Shown here: positions 43,793-55,533 of the stretch, piece by piece
Layout of the letters: each line of letters starts with the position of its first letter
How positions within the stretch are numbered: the stretch's first letter is position 1
Origin: Stagonosporopsis chrysanthemi
Taxonomy: Eukaryota > Ascomycota > Dothideomycetes > Pleosporales > Didymellaceae
Direction: 5' to 3'
DNA length: 64,000 nucleotides
NCBI GenBank assembly: GCA_022560025.1
Contig: JAFISE010000004.1
Coordinates: 445,161-509,160 of the forward strand
Position numbers and translations under genes: made by a program
Notes under the pieces: generated by a model
Told to the model about the DNA's origin: nothing
Databases searched by the model: none
The model's input: the letters and a program-made list of their open reading frames with translations, nothing else

Positions 43793-46700
43793 TCACATCA
43801 AACTCGTCCGCCCCCCAACCTCACTCCCCCCCTGCCCGCTCGGCAAATTCCCCTCCCGCCCCTCGACAAATTCGCGATAAATGCGCCCCAGCCGCTGCCG
43901 CTCCTGCGCGCTGATGCTGCTGCGGCCCGCGTCCAGCGCGGAGGCGATGTGCTTCCATTGGATCTGGGGGGATTTGTGGGGGGATTCCGCGGCGTCGTCT
44001 GCGTCGTCGGGGGAGGAGGAAAAGGGGTTGGTGGTGGTGGTGTTTTGTGGGTTGAGGGCGCGGGATAGGGCTTTCTGCTTGCGGCGGAGGGCGTGCAGGG
44101 CGGCGATTTTGGAGGCGACGAGGGCACGTTCTGTGAGGGCGTGTGAGGCGGAGAGGGAGGAGGTGGGGTCGCTGTCGGTGGGGGACGGGTCGCCGTAGCG
44201 GAAGTAGGAGAAGTTTTGGGGGGACTTTTCGTTGTTGCTGTTGCTGTTGCTATTGCTGTTGTTATTGCTGTTGTTGGTGGTGTCGGCGGGCGCGGTGGCG
44301 TGGTCGCCCAGCACGTCGTGGATGGCGTCGAGCTGCGCGTTGTACACGACGGCCTGCAGGTCTGCGCCCGAGTAGCCGTCGGTGCGCTGCGCGATCTCGC
44401 GCAGGTTGTGGCCGGACGAGTCGGTGCGCAGGATCGCGGGCGCCAGGTGCAGTTTGCGCGTCACGGCTTTGAGGATGTCGATGCGCTCGTGCACGTCGGG
44501 CATGTCGCAGAGGAGCGACTTGTCCAGGCGGCCGGGGCGCAGCAGCGCCGGGTCGATTAGGTCCGGGCGCGACGTGGCTGCGAGGACGTACACGCCGCTG
44601 AGGCCCTCGGCGCCGTCCATCTGGGTGAGCAGCTGGTTGACGACGCGGTCGGTGACGCCGGTGGAGTCGTGGCCGCGCTTGGGCGCGATCGAGTCGAATT
44701 CGTCGAAGAAGAGGACGCAGGGGCGGGCGGCTTCGGCGCGCTCGAAGAGGTCGCGGACGGATTTCTCAGAGGCGCCGATGTATTTGTTTAGAATCTCGGG
44801 CCCTTTGACGGAGATGAAGTTCAGTCCGCATTCTCCTGCTACTGCGGAAGCAAGCAGCGTTTTGCCGCAGCCTGGGAAGCCGTAGAGGAGCAGACCGGAG
44901 CGCAGTCGTAGTGGACATTGGGCGAAGATGGGTGCGTATGTGGTCGGGTATTGCAGTGTCTCGAGGAGGGTCTGGCGTGTTGCTGTCAAGCCGCCGATCG
45001 AGTCCCACTTTGTTGTTGAAGACTGCAACGTTACGTTGCGGAGGGAGGCCGGGGTAAAGCCTTTGATAGCTGATGCGTAGTCGTCTTTTGTCAGAGTGAC
45101 AGTGTTTGACGAGTCAGTGACGGAGCGGATGAGAGCCTCGTTGCGGGCTCGTGAGGTGAGGAGGACAAGGTCTCCAGGCATGTAACCATCTGTCTGCCCA
45201 GCGAGGTCGAGGAAGTCGATGCCTGAGTCTATCACAAAACCGTAGTCATCTGCTGTGTCATGCTGTATGCTGCCATCGCTCGGTTGACTTTGGTGGGACG
45301 TGCTCGGCCGGCTGTTCGTTGGAGATGGAGGGAAAGCGTGGCCGTTGGTCTGCGGTGCTGTCTGGGGTTTGGCGTCCTTGAATGCGAGCTTTTCGAGCAC
45401 CTTCCGCCGACCGTCCTTGTTTGGGGCCTTCAAACTGACCATCTCGCGGACGATGTGGCCACCTACGATGACGTTATTGAGGGCCTCCTTGCCTTGGGCT
45501 GTAGCCAGCAAGACCACTCCCGAGTCGATCGAGCAGTACTGTCTCACGATAGAGACGATGCTCTCACTGACATGGCGGCTGCGGCCGTTCTCATTGCCCA
45601 CCTGGAGCTCGGTCTCCACCGGGCACAGCTTGTCAAGGTCGTCCAAGATGACCACTGCATTACCGCCGGATCGCGCGCACCACGCCGCAGTTGCGAAGAG
45701 CCGGTTCAGAGTCTCTTTAATGGTCGCGACTCTTGTCTCGTCTGTCACCAGCTTGCGGCAGGGAAAGTAGATGGTGTTGAAGAGGAACTCTGTCCGTAGT
45801 TGGTGTGCAAGCAGCTGGGCGCATTCAGTTTTACCAGCGCCCAGCCCACCACTAAGCAGAACAGAGGAGTTGTGTGTGAGGTGCGAACGCAACTGGTCGA
45901 CAAGAGGGTCGATGCCAACTAGCTCTGGGGTGATGTCAGGCAGCGGATCGCCCTGCTGCCAGCCCTTTGCCCAGCTCGATGGCGTTGCCACCTCCGGTCC
46001 CAATTCAATGGCCGGTTTGCGCTCAGGGAAGAGAACCCATGACAGTGCGCCAGACGGCTGAGAGGGCTCGAACTTGACTATGCCTCCCTGCCAGCTCGAG
46101 TCTGATGCTGTGACTGCAGGCAGAATCATGCCGTCCGTGACTGGGCCGTCCAGGAGGCCGTGCTTGCTGCCGTATATTGTCTTCAGCCTGTGTATAGCTT
46201 CCTCCTGCTCCTGCTTTGATGCACCGCCGAACTTTAGGCTGGCATTACTCAACGATGCGGCTGTAGCGAACGGCAGAACTTTGATCGACTTGACGACTGC
46301 CTCTTTCGAGTCTTTGTTGGCTGTGGTGGACGACTTGATGGCTGAGGGTTTCGGCGTCTGGCTGGGGGCACCCTCGATGCGGACCAAGCCACCTACGAAG
46401 CCTTCGTGTCCCAGGACCTTGCAGAGGTCAGTAGACAGCGCAACATGGCGGCTGTCTGGCGCATCGTACCAGGTCGCTATTCTGGCCACAACACGAGCAG
46501 CCGCTTTTTCTTGGTCCTGCTCTTTCGACATGTCGACGGGCTCTTGCAGTCCTGCGGGCTTTATGACGGCCACGGACACCCATGTCGCTCCTCTCAGCGC
46601 TTTGGTGAGAAGGACGTCTTTGTCGACCCAGACCTTGAGGCCGTCTGCTTCGGCGTCTTGTTCCTCGTCAAACCACTCGCGGGCGACGCTGCGATCGACG

Positions 46701-47573
46701 CCGCGGAGGAACACGGCGCCCTTGCTAGCGACTTCCTCGCGGGCGCTGCGACGCCGCACGGTGCTTGTAGCGCTCTTCCCGCTCTTTCTCGACGCCGCGC
46801 CCACGCTGCGGCTCTCTCGATTCGCAGACGTCCTGTCTGGCTTCTGGCGTGTCTTGGGCGCGACGATGACCTCGGCGTCGGGGGAGATCTTGACGAACAG
46901 CGAGGCGGCGGGCGGGGCGGGAGCGAGCGAGGTCACGACGATGTTGGCGGTGGTGGTGGGCGACAGGTGGAGGGTCAGCGGGTGGGGCGTGTGGGCCTGG
47001 GGGTTGGGCAGGGCGCGGATCTGCGAGAGGAAGTTGAGCTCGAGGAACTGGGCGTGCAGCTCGATCATCTCCCAGTCGACGGGCGTCAGGGGCTCGATGT
47101 GGATGGTGTGCGCCTGCGGGGGGTCCAGGTGCAGCTGGATGCCGACCTTCTGGCCCTCGTCCAGCCCGATCAGCCGCGCAAACGTCGCGTCGACCTCGAC
47201 GGCGGCGATGTCCTGCTGGCTGGCGGCGGGGCTGTTGCGCAGGCCGTTCCTGTCGACGACGGCCGCCAGCCTGCGCCGGCTCTGCATGCCCGTCCACCCG
47301 ACAAAGAGCGACTTGGGCGGGGACGCATTGCGGGCGTCCGAGGCGCCGGGCGGCGGCGGCTGGCGGTACGAGAGCTCGACGACGACGTTCTGCGCGACCT
47401 GCGGCGGGCGCGTCAGTGGGGGCGGCCTGCCATGGCGCGGGACGACTTACCGCGTTCGCATTCACGAGCACCGCGACCAGCGCCGCGGGCAGGTTGACGA
47501 GGCAGTTCTTCAGCGACTGCTGCAGGGCGACCTCGGCCTGGACGACGCTGCCAGCAGGCTTCTTCGGCGGCAT
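43793..47573 (-). CDS. Peroxin Pex1, AAA-ATPase
   Basis: Pex1 with Pex6 extracts the receptor Pex5 from the peroxisome membrane. Exon 1 is 47573-47451 (MPPKKPAGSVV...), exon 2 47398-43793, joined across a 52-bp intron (GTAAGT...CGCAG); total 1242 aa, near the family's usual length. The N-terminal PEX-1N barrel covers about 50-190 (VVVELSYRQPPPP, EVDATFARLIGLDEGQKVG). D1 has Walker A GGLGAGKT at about residue 557 and a Walker B-like VVILDDLDKL. D2 is canonical: Walker A GFPGCGKT at about 884, Walker B VLFFDEFDSIAP at about 939, and LLRPGRLDKSLLCDMP. A Ser/Asn insert encoded by imperfect trinucleotide repeats (about residue 1089) lies near the C-terminus. It shares a 350-bp promoter with Mcm7. 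Confidence 0.97.
44229..44278. repeat. Trinucleotide repeat within Pex1
   Basis: Imperfect GTT/GCT triplets on the plus strand encode an Asn/Ser run (NNSNNNSNSNSNSNN) between the D2 ATPase domain and the C-terminal helices of Pex1. Confidence 0.85.
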
Positions 47574-47923
47574 GATGCGTGGGGGGGGGAGGGGGGGGGG
47601 GGGGGGTGCAGGTGAAGGGGGAGCGCCGTTGCGTTGCGCGCTCCTCGACATGGACATCAGAATGCCGGAGCTCTGCACGAGCCGAGGCTACAGATCGGCG
47701 GCGGCGGACGACGACGGCAACCCCTGCGCGCTCGCCAGCGCTCGCCAGCACGGCCAATCAGCCGCCAGCCCGCCGCCGTCGCTGGGCGGGCTCTTTGGCT
47801 GCCCTGCGCGACGCGGGCGCGCGGGCGTGTCGCAGAAGGCGCGCCCAAATTCTGGTCTCCCCGCCGCGTCCTCTGCCCGCACCCGACGTCTCTCCACCGC
47901 GACCGCGACCGCACCGAGACGCA
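47574..47923. promoter_or_regulatory. Divergent promoter Pex1 / Mcm7 with G tract
   Basis: Only 350 bp separate the two start codons. Next to Pex1 is a G9-A-G16 run (47581-47606), a C-rich leader on the Pex1 strand ending 7 nt before its ATG. I see no perfect MluI cell-cycle box (ACGCGT), though several GACGCG/CGCGTC cores occur. Regulation is inferred only from position. Confidence 0.55.
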
Positions 47924-50580
47924 ATGGCGCTGCTTACCGAGAAGTCGCTCGTCAACTACGAGGAGCAGGAAGGTCGGCACACACGCGCGCACGGCACCAA
48001 GACCCCGGCTAACCACCCCCAGCGGCCTTTGTTGACTTCCTCAAGCACTTCAAGTCGTCGTCGACCGAGGCCGAGGAGCAGCTCGAGGGCCTCACCCTCC
48101 ATGGCAACGCCAACGACGACGAGTACGACATGGTCGACGGCCCAGACGACCCGGCCCCGCGCTCGCAGCGCAGCCGCCCGTCCAAGGTCAAGTACATGGC
48201 CATCCTGCAGGACGTCGCGAACCGCGAGCGCAGCGACGTCCTGATTGACCTGAACGACGTCGAGGCAGTAGGTTGAGCACGCGCCATCGACGAGCGCACA
48301 GCTGAGCACACCCACAGTACGAGCGGGCCACGGCGCATGCAGACACGGACTACCGCCTGGTCGAGTCGGTCGAGCGCAACGCACACCACTACCTGGAGAT
48401 TCTCTCGAGAGCCGTCGACAAGTGCCTGCCGCCGCCGACCCGCGACATCAAGTACGGCCTGCATCTTCCCACGCTGCCATGGACACTAACATGACACAGC
48501 TTCAAGGACGATGTGCTGGACGTAATCATGACACAGCGATCGAAGCGCAACGAGAGGGTACAAGAGCTGCAAGGCGTAGAGGACAGCGCGCAGGCCGCCC
48601 CCGAGTCCATCTTCCCCGCCGCCTTGACCCGCCGATACACGCTCAACTTCGCCCCGAGAATAGCGTCAGGCTCCAGCAGCCAGCGCCCGATCAAGGCTCT
48701 TGCCGTTAGAAACGTCAAGGGCGAGCACCTCGGCCATCTCATCACCGTCCGCGGCATCTCCACCAGAGTATCGGACGTCAAGCCTGCAGTGCTGGTCAAC
48801 GCTTACTCTTGCGACCGCTGCGGCAGCGAAGTCTTCCAGCCCGTCAGCACAAAGCAGTTCACACCGCTGGTCGAGTGTCCCTCGGAGGACTGCAAGAACA
48901 ACAAGACCAAGGGGCAGCTCTTCTTATCCACTCGCGCCTCCAAATTCCTCCCCTTCCAGGAAGTCAAGATCCAGGAGATGGCTGACCAGGTGCCTGTTGG
49001 ACACATCCCTCGACAGCTCACAATCCACTGCCACGGAGCCCTGGTACGCAAAATCAACCCTGGTGATGTCGTCGATGTCGCTGGTATCTTCCTACCGACA
49101 CCATACACCGGCTTCAAGGCCATCCGCGCTGGACTGCTCACAGACACTTACCTCGAGGCCCAGTTCGTGATGCAGCACAAGAAGGCGTACGACGACATTG
49201 TCCTCGCCCAGCCAACACTCAAGAGGATGAACGACCTGGAGAGGACAGGGCAGCTATACGAGTACCTTTCGCGTTCCATCGCCCCGGAGATTTTCGGTCA
49301 CGTCGACGTGAAGAAGGCACTGCTACTGCAGCTGATTGGTGGCGTCACCAAGGAGGTCAAGGACGGTATGCGCATCCGTGGTGACATCAACGTCTGCTTG
49401 ATGGGTGACCCTGGTGTCGCCAAATCGCAACTGCTCAAGTACATCACCAAGGTAGCTCCTCGTGGTGTCTACACAACCGGTCGTGGTAGCAGTGGCGTAG
49501 GTCTGACAGCCGCCGTCATGCGGGACCCAGTCACAGACGAGATGGTTCTTGAAGGCGGTGCTCTGGTCCTGGCCGACAACGGCATGTGCTGCATTGATGA
49601 GTTTGACAAGATGGACGACAGCGACCGGACTGCCATTCACGAAGTCATGGAGCAGCAGACCATCTCCATCAGCAAGGCTGGTATCACCACTACGCTCAAC
49701 GCCCGCACATCGATCCTGGCCGCTGCCAACCCCCTCTACGGCCGGTACAACCCTCGCATCTCGCCCGTCGAGAACATCAACCTTCCTGCCGCGCTCTTGT
49801 CTCGCTTCGACGTACTTTTTCTTATTCTTGATACCCCATCGCGAGACTCTGACGAAGAACTCGCGCGCCACGTTGCCCACGTCCACATGCACAACGCCCA
49901 CCCCGAGCCCGCCGGCGGCGTCGTCTTCAGCCCCGCCGAGGTCCGCCAATGGGTCGCGCGCGCGCGCTCGTACCGACCCACCGTGCCCAAGGACGTCTCC
50001 GACTACATGGTCGGCGCATACGTGCGCATGCGCCAGCAGCAGAAGCGCGACGAGGGCTCCAAGAAGGCCTTCACCCACACCTCACCCCGTACCTTACTCG
50101 GCGTCCTGCGCCTCGCCCAGGCGCTGGCGCGTCTCCGCTTCGCCGAGCAGGTCATCTCCGAGGACGTCGACGAAGCCCTGCGCCTCGTCGAGGTCAGCAA
50201 GGCCTCCCTGTACACGGACGAGCACCGCCGCGACGACCAGACCCCCAGCAGCAAAATCTACCACCTCATCAAGTCGATGGAGGCCAGCGGCGCCGCGGCC
50301 GTCGGCGACGGCACCCGCGGCGAGCTCGATCTCCGCCGCGTCAGGGAGCGCGTGCTGGCCAAGGGCTTCACGGCCGACCACTTTGAGCAGGCCATTGAGG
50401 AGTACTCGTTGCTTGATGTAAGTTCTTCACCCTATCTTTTTCTTTTCTTGTGCCGGTCAATTGTGATCCGCTGCTAACACGTACACGCAGGTCTGGCAGA
50501 CTACCGGCGAAGGCACGCGCCTCATCTTCATCGAGGCCGGCATGGAGGACGAGGATATGGACGCCGACAACGACTTCTAA
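47924..50580 (+). CDS. Replication licensing helicase subunit Mcm7
   Basis: Mcm7 is a subunit of the Mcm2-7 replicative helicase in the nucleus. Five exons give 811 aa: 47924-47972, 48023-48267, 48318-48451, 48500-50417 and 50491-50580. Introns are 48-73 bp with normal signals, and every junction is in phase (EEQE/AAFVDFLKHF, DIKF-type N/FKDDVLDVI, SLLD/VWQTTGEG). The zinc-binding region with CDRCG and CPSEDC lies at about residues 246-285. The MCM AAA+ core has Walker A GDPGVAKSQLLKY (about 446), Walker B CCIDEFDKM (about 506) and arginine finger LLSRFD (about 575). The C-terminal winged-helix region ends EDEDMDADNDF. Length matches other Mcm7 proteins. The 3' flank carries long G and AGT repeats. 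Confidence 0.98.
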
Positions 50581-50643
50581 ACGGGGGGTTCCCTCTGAAG
50601 CGGCATGGGCATGGGCATGGCAGGTGGCGAAGGACAGTGTGGT

Positions 50644-50644
<1 letters not shown>

Positions 50645-50691
<47 letters not shown>
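50645..50691. repeat. G47 homopolymer
   Basis: Forty-seven consecutive G's start 64 nt downstream of the Mcm7 stop codon. The plus strand could form G-quadruplexes. The exact length is at risk from sequencing error. Confidence 0.85.
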
Positions 50692-50692
<1 letters not shown>

Positions 50693-50745
50693 CTAAGGTG
50701 ATAGAGCTCAGATGCTGCCCCATCAACATCACCATCAACGTTCGC

Positions 50746-50793
<48 letters not shown>
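50746..50793. repeat. AGT microsatellite, 16 units
   Basis: A perfect (AGT)16 run lies 54 nt after the G tract. Confidence 0.9.
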
Positions 50794-51701
50794 TGCTCTT
50801 CTTCGACTTCTTTACAGCAGCGCAGAAGGGCGTTTTTAACAATCACAATAAATGTGTACTGTAGCGTAGCGTAGTGTAGTGAAGTAGATACACTACTATG
50901 CATGCAACAACAACATCTAAAAATTCTACGTAGAGCTTCTTCTTCTTAACTAGTTGTTGTCACAAAAAGAGTGTCAGCTTTTTTAGCTATACTTATTTAC
51001 TAGGCATTTTTATGTTATGTTATATGCCTGCAGCCTTGTAGTATAGTATAGTGTAGTATAGTCTAGAAAAGAGAAGAGAGGAGGAGAGAAGAAAAGAGCA
51101 GAGAGGGTTTAAACTTCTGTGTACTGCAGATGTGTGCTTTGTTATGTACTTATAGATAAGGTTGGGCTTTGAAGAGGTTGGGATGGATTGGTTGGGGGGG
51201 AGATGGAGAGGGGGCGATGTGTAGGGCGTTGGGGTGGGTAGTAGAAGAAAGTTGGATGTATAGTTGAATTGTTTGGGTCTTCTGGGTGTGTGTGTGTGTG
51301 GATTTGCTGGAGGGGGTTTGTTGGGCTGGATACTTGCAATACGGCGCTGGGTAGATGTGCATTAAAACGAATGTGTGTGGTCATGAAAGAAGTCAGCTAT
51401 ACATGCATGCTCTGTAGAGTTATGTTTGACTGGACAGTTTGGATTGAGATACTTGAGGTACGACAGCGCTGTTGGTAGAACAATTACTAAGCGCATCGGA
51501 TCTGGCCGCCCGCTCAGCGCTGACCTCGGAGCTGCCCGTTTCAGCGTCCCCCAACTCCACCATTTGCCATCCCGAAGTGCCCCCACTCTAGCAACCCTCC
51601 ACCACGCTTGCGACCAAATGGGGCTCTACCGCGCTCTGTTCCTTTTCTCTCCTGCCTCTGACGACTACGGGTGACACTGTGGTAATTGCTGCGACGACAC
51701 C

Positions 51702-54248
51702 ATGGCGGACGCTGCGCACATGGCTTATAATGCGGCGGTCGAGGAGCTGCGAGCGAGGGAATACCCCATGCTTCAAGGTTGGTCGGGTCTGAGAGAGTCG
51801 ATATTGTGTAGTGTGTTGACGACGATGATAGGGACTACCTACCTCGACCATGCGGGAACCACGCTCTACCCAAAGTCGCTGATCGAGCGCTTCTCCGCCG
51901 ACATGATCTCCAACCTCTACGGCAACCCGCACTCCGCCTCCAACGCCTCCCAGCTGACGACGCGCCGCATCGAGGATGTCCGGTTGCGGCTGTTGCGGCT
52001 TTTCAACGCCGATCCGCTCGAGTTCGACGTCGTCTTTGTGGCCAATGCCACTGCAGGCATCAAGCTGGTTATGGATGCGTTCAGGGACCAGGAGAGTGGC
52101 TTCTGGTATGGATACCACAGGGATGCGCATACGAGTCTCATCGGGGTACGGGAAGCTGCAGCAGAGCATCACTGCTTCGCCGCTGACTCGGAAGTCGTGG
52201 ATTGGATTCAGCAACCGACGCGGGACGATGCAAGGGCGCGTTTGTTCGCATATCCTGCGCAGTCCAATATGAACGGGCGCCGGCTGCCGCTGGATTGGTG
52301 CCGTCGTATTCGCGCTGCTGGACAGGGGAAGACGTACACGCTGCTGGATGCCGCGGCCCTCGTGTCGACGTCGCCTCTCGACCTCAGCAACGCCGAATCT
52401 GCGCCGGACTTCACGGTGCTCAGCCTGTACAAGATGTTCGGATTCCCTGATATCGGCGCGTTGATCGTCAGGCAGGCGTCAGCGCATGCGTTTGATAAGC
52501 GCCGCTACTTTGGTGGTGGCACAGTTGAGATGGTCGTGTGCCTGAAAGAGCAGTGGCACGCGAAAAAGGCCGACTCGCTTCATGAGCGGTTAGAGGACGG
52601 CACTCTGCCTATTCACAGCATCATGGCGCTTGACTCTGCCATTGCTGTCCACAAGGAGCTGTTCGCCTCGCTGGAGCGCGTCTCGCAGCATACTAGCTTC
52701 CTCGCTGCGAAATTGCACAGCGAGCTGTCGAATCTGCGCCACGGCACTGGCCAGGAAGTGTGCCAAATTTACAAAGACCCAGAGGCTAGCTACGGAGATG
52801 CAGCAACACAAGGGCCAATTGTTGCGTTCAATCTACGCAACGAATCTGGTGGCTGGGTTAGCAACGCAGAGGTCGAAAAGCTTGCGGCAATCAAGAACTT
52901 CCATCTTCGTACAGGTGGGCTTTGCAATCCCGGCGGTGTTGCTTCGTCGCTCGGTTTGGCGCCCTGGGAGATGCACGAGAACTTCTCTGCTGGCCAGCGA
53001 TGCGGGAACGAGAATGACATCATGCGCGGGAAACCGACCGGCATGGTACGCGTCAGTCTAGGCGCGATGAGCACGCTGGACGACGTGCAGTCATTCATTG
53101 CATTTGTGCGCGAATTCTTCGTCCAGAGCAAGCCGCCCAGTGCGATGCCGCTGAGTCTGTGCGATGAAGTGGAATCACCGCTCGCAAGTCGTCTTCACGT
53201 GGAGAGTCTGTCAGTGTACCCTATCAAGAGCTGTGCTGCCTTCGGCGTGCCGCCAGGTCAGGCATGGGAGGTCCACCCTGAGGGCCTTGCTTGGGATCGC
53301 GAGTGGTGCCTGGTCCACCAAGGCACAGGTGCAGCATTAAGTCAGAAGCGCTATCCAAAGATGGCTCTCATTCGTCCAACTATAGATCTCGCAGAGGGCG
53401 TGCTACGTGTACATCTGGCAGGCGTGCTGAAGGGCACCACTGCAGATGCTGAGATTGCCATACCTCTTTCAGCGGATCCGCGAATGTTTGCGGACAATGC
53501 GCTATACAGAGACGCCAATACTAAAGTCTGCGGAGATTCTGTGCAAGCTAAGACGTACAAGTCAAGCAAAATATCGGCTTTCTTCTCGCAGGCCCTCGGC
53601 GTGGCTTGCCATCTCGCTCGCTTCCCAGCCGCCGGCAACGGGAGCGGCTCTTCACCCAGGCATTCGAAAGCGCATCTCCAAAAGTACCAAAAGGCCCGCA
53701 GCATGCAGATACCCGGCGCCTACCCAGATACGGCGCCCGTTACACCAGGCGCATGCATTTCCAAGCCAATCTTGCTGGCAAATGAGAGTCCCATCTTGAC
53801 CATTTCGCGATCAAGCCTCAACCGCTTGAACGAACTGATCAAAGCAGATGGCGGCAAGGCGGCGCAAGCCGAAGTCTTCCGAGCCAACATCGTGGTAGCG
53901 GAGAACCCAGATTACCCGCCAGGGCTTGAGGACCCATATGCGGAAGACGACTGGCGCTATCTCCAAATTGGCCAGCAGTACTTTGAAATGTTGGGGGCTT
54001 GCCGAAGGTGCCAAATGGTGTGTATCGATCAGCAAACCGCCGAACGTGACCAAGAGCCGTTTACAACGCTTGCTAAGACGCGCCGTTTCGACGGCCGTGT
54101 GTACTTTGGCGAGCACACGTGCCATCTCCCCATGAGCGACTCATCGCCTCTGGTGCGTAATCCCACCATCATGGTCGGCGACGTCGTGCAGCCATATCGC
54201 GACGACGAGGTCGACCAGCACAGTCGCCTTTGGTCCCTTGTAGGTTGA
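51702..54248 (+). CDS. Molybdenum cofactor sulfurase (HxB/MOCOS/ABA3)
   Basis: This enzyme adds the terminal sulfur to the molybdenum cofactor of xanthine dehydrogenase and related hydroxylases. Exon 1 is 51702-51777, exon 2 51832-54248 (830 aa). The 54-bp intron (GTTGGT...GATAG) is a multiple of three; its removal restores YPMLQG/TTYLDHAGTTLYP, the conserved N-terminus. The aminotransferase-V (cysteine desulfurase-like) domain holds the PLP Lys at K226 (LSLYKMFGFPDIGALIVR) and the sulfur-carrying Cys candidate at C390 (RTGGLCNPGG). Plant ABA3 has an additional Cys nearby (a Gly here). From about residue 480 come the MOSC N-terminal barrel (VESLSVYPIKS) and the C-terminal MOSC domain with GACRRCQMVCID. 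Length matches the family. Confidence 0.96.
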   Translation: MADAAHMAYNAAVEELRAREYPMLQGWSGLRESILCSVLTTMIGTTYLDHAGTTLYPKSLIERFSADMISNLYGNPHSASNASQLTTRRIEDVRLRLLRLFNADPLEFDVVFVANATAGIKLVMDAFRDQESGFWYGYHRDAHTSLIGVREAAAEHHCFAADSEVVDWIQQPTRDDARARLFAYPAQSNMNGRRLPLDWCRRIRAAGQGKTYTLLDAAALVSTSPLDLSNAESAPDFTVLSLYKMFGFPDIGALIVRQASAHAFDKRRYFGGGTVEMVVCLKEQWHAKKADSLHERLEDGTLPIHSIMALDSAIAVHKELFASLERVSQHTSFLAAKLHSELSNLRHGTGQEVCQIYKDPEASYGDAATQGPIVAFNLRNESGGWVSNAEVEKLAAIKNFHLRTGGLCNPGGVASSLGLAPWEMHENFSAGQRCGNENDIMRGKPTGMVRVSLGAMSTLDDVQSFIAFVREFFVQSKPPSAMPLSLCDEVESPLASRLHVESLSVYPIKSCAAFGVPPGQAWEVHPEGLAWDREWCLVHQGTGAALSQKRYPKMALIRPTIDLAEGVLRVHLAGVLKGTTADAEIAIPLSADPRMFADNALYRDANTKVCGDSVQAKTYKSSKISAFFSQALGVACHLARFPAAGNGSGSSPRHSKAHLQKYQKARSMQIPGAYPDTAPVTPGACISKPILLANESPILTISRSSLNRLNELIKADGGKAAQAEVFRANIVVAENPDYPPGLEDPYAEDDWRYLQIGQQYFEMLGACRRCQMVCIDQQTAERDQEPFTTLAKTRRFDGRVYFGEHTCHLPMSDSSPLVRNPTIMVGDVVQPYRDDEVDQHSRLWSLVG

Positions 54249-55533
54249 GAGCAGTTGATGCGGCGTCTCGACGATGTCGTGACTATACTTAGCTACACTT
54301 GAATGTCGACAGACCTGCCATACAATTCGCATGCTTCTACCACTCTCTGCGTGGTCGCTACGCCTGGCTCATGTCGTACGAGATAAAGCTCATGATTGGC
54401 TGGCAGCGCTTGCGGTGCCAGCTGTGCAACGAACTTGGAACGGCCACGATCTATCGCACATGGCAACGAGGAGGTATAGCGCTTCTCGCAGCCAGGACGG
54501 CCATGCGTGCAGCAAACAGCAGGGGTGGATGCTGCACATTGCAGTTTCAAGGAAGATGTGCTCAAGGTACATGGACCTCTCAGGAAGCCCACAGAGTGGT
54601 CTCCCGCACGGCCAGTGGGCGTGCCGCTGGCGTTGAGAGGCGCGCGCTCAAGGACGAACCAGAGGTGGCCCTCGCTGTGGTTCAGGCTGGCTCTGCAGCG
54701 GCGACGCGGCGCGGGCACGGTAGCAAATGGAAGCGCGCGACAGGTCTACACAAGCATAGAGATTGTACAGCGGCTGGAAGCGATACATAAAACGGTCTAA
54801 TGATCCCACAAGATCACCTGCACAGCTCGCCTGCATCAGCACCTCCGCCTCAATTCTATTCACGGCACCACTCGCTATTGTAGCGTCGTTCTTCCCATTA
54901 CTTCGCCGTCAAACACCAACATCTCACACGCTTGTCTCACATTTGCTCCGCAAGACTATTTCCAACCCGCTTGCTTCTGTTTGCAAGTGCAGCTTCCCGC
55001 ACATCACCGTTCCGCGAGCCACGCAGCGAATCACAGGCTCAGACGGCCGTTCTGCTCTACGAACCTGCAGGGTCCGCAGACAGTCACACGCTTTGGTTTC
55101 ATTGCCCCTGGCCAATTGCATCGCTGAAGCGTCGAAGCACTTCCCCAGCGCACAGGCCAGCCCCGGCGCTTACAGCGACGTTTGATTTGCAGCGCCGCAC
55201 GATTAGGCGGCTGTTTGGCACCCCCGAAAAGACGGTCGCTCGTTAGGCCCCGCTCTGACACTGGCACTGGTATCTTGTTACGCGCCCGCCTATTCTTAGG
55301 TTATCCATCTCTACGGCCCATTCAGCGGCCACCAACACAACGCTCGCGTCAAGCTAGCCCATGCAATAAACACACCTCTGACCCAGCGACAAAAGTACCT
55401 GCCTTTCCGTCCCGCTTGCTCTTCTTCACCTGTCCACTTTGACCGTGGAAGGCATTCGCAGCCCACCTTCGTTCGCAGGACTATCGACCAGAACCCCCAG
55501 TGTTTCGTTCATACCACGCCAAGCAACATCAAG
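54249..55533. other. Intergenic of 1.3 kb
   Basis: This region follows MoCo sulfurase. Several open frames exist but start with non-ATG codons and resemble nothing. It probably holds a 3' UTR and the promoter of the 258-aa gene. Confidence 0.5.

Larger units (their letters stand above)
50581..51701. other. Low-complexity intergenic after Mcm7
   Basis: This 1.1-kb region is dominated by repeats: a 47-nt G tract, AGT triplets, GTAGC/GTATA-type runs and a GA-rich block near 51064-51105. The left part is probably the Mcm7 3' UTR and the right end the MoCo sulfurase promoter. No gene is supported. Confidence 0.6.

Noticed and set aside
46074..47615. Plus-strand frame of 513 codons across Pex1
   Set aside because: Antisense shadow of a well-recognised AAA-ATPase gene; no family resemblance.
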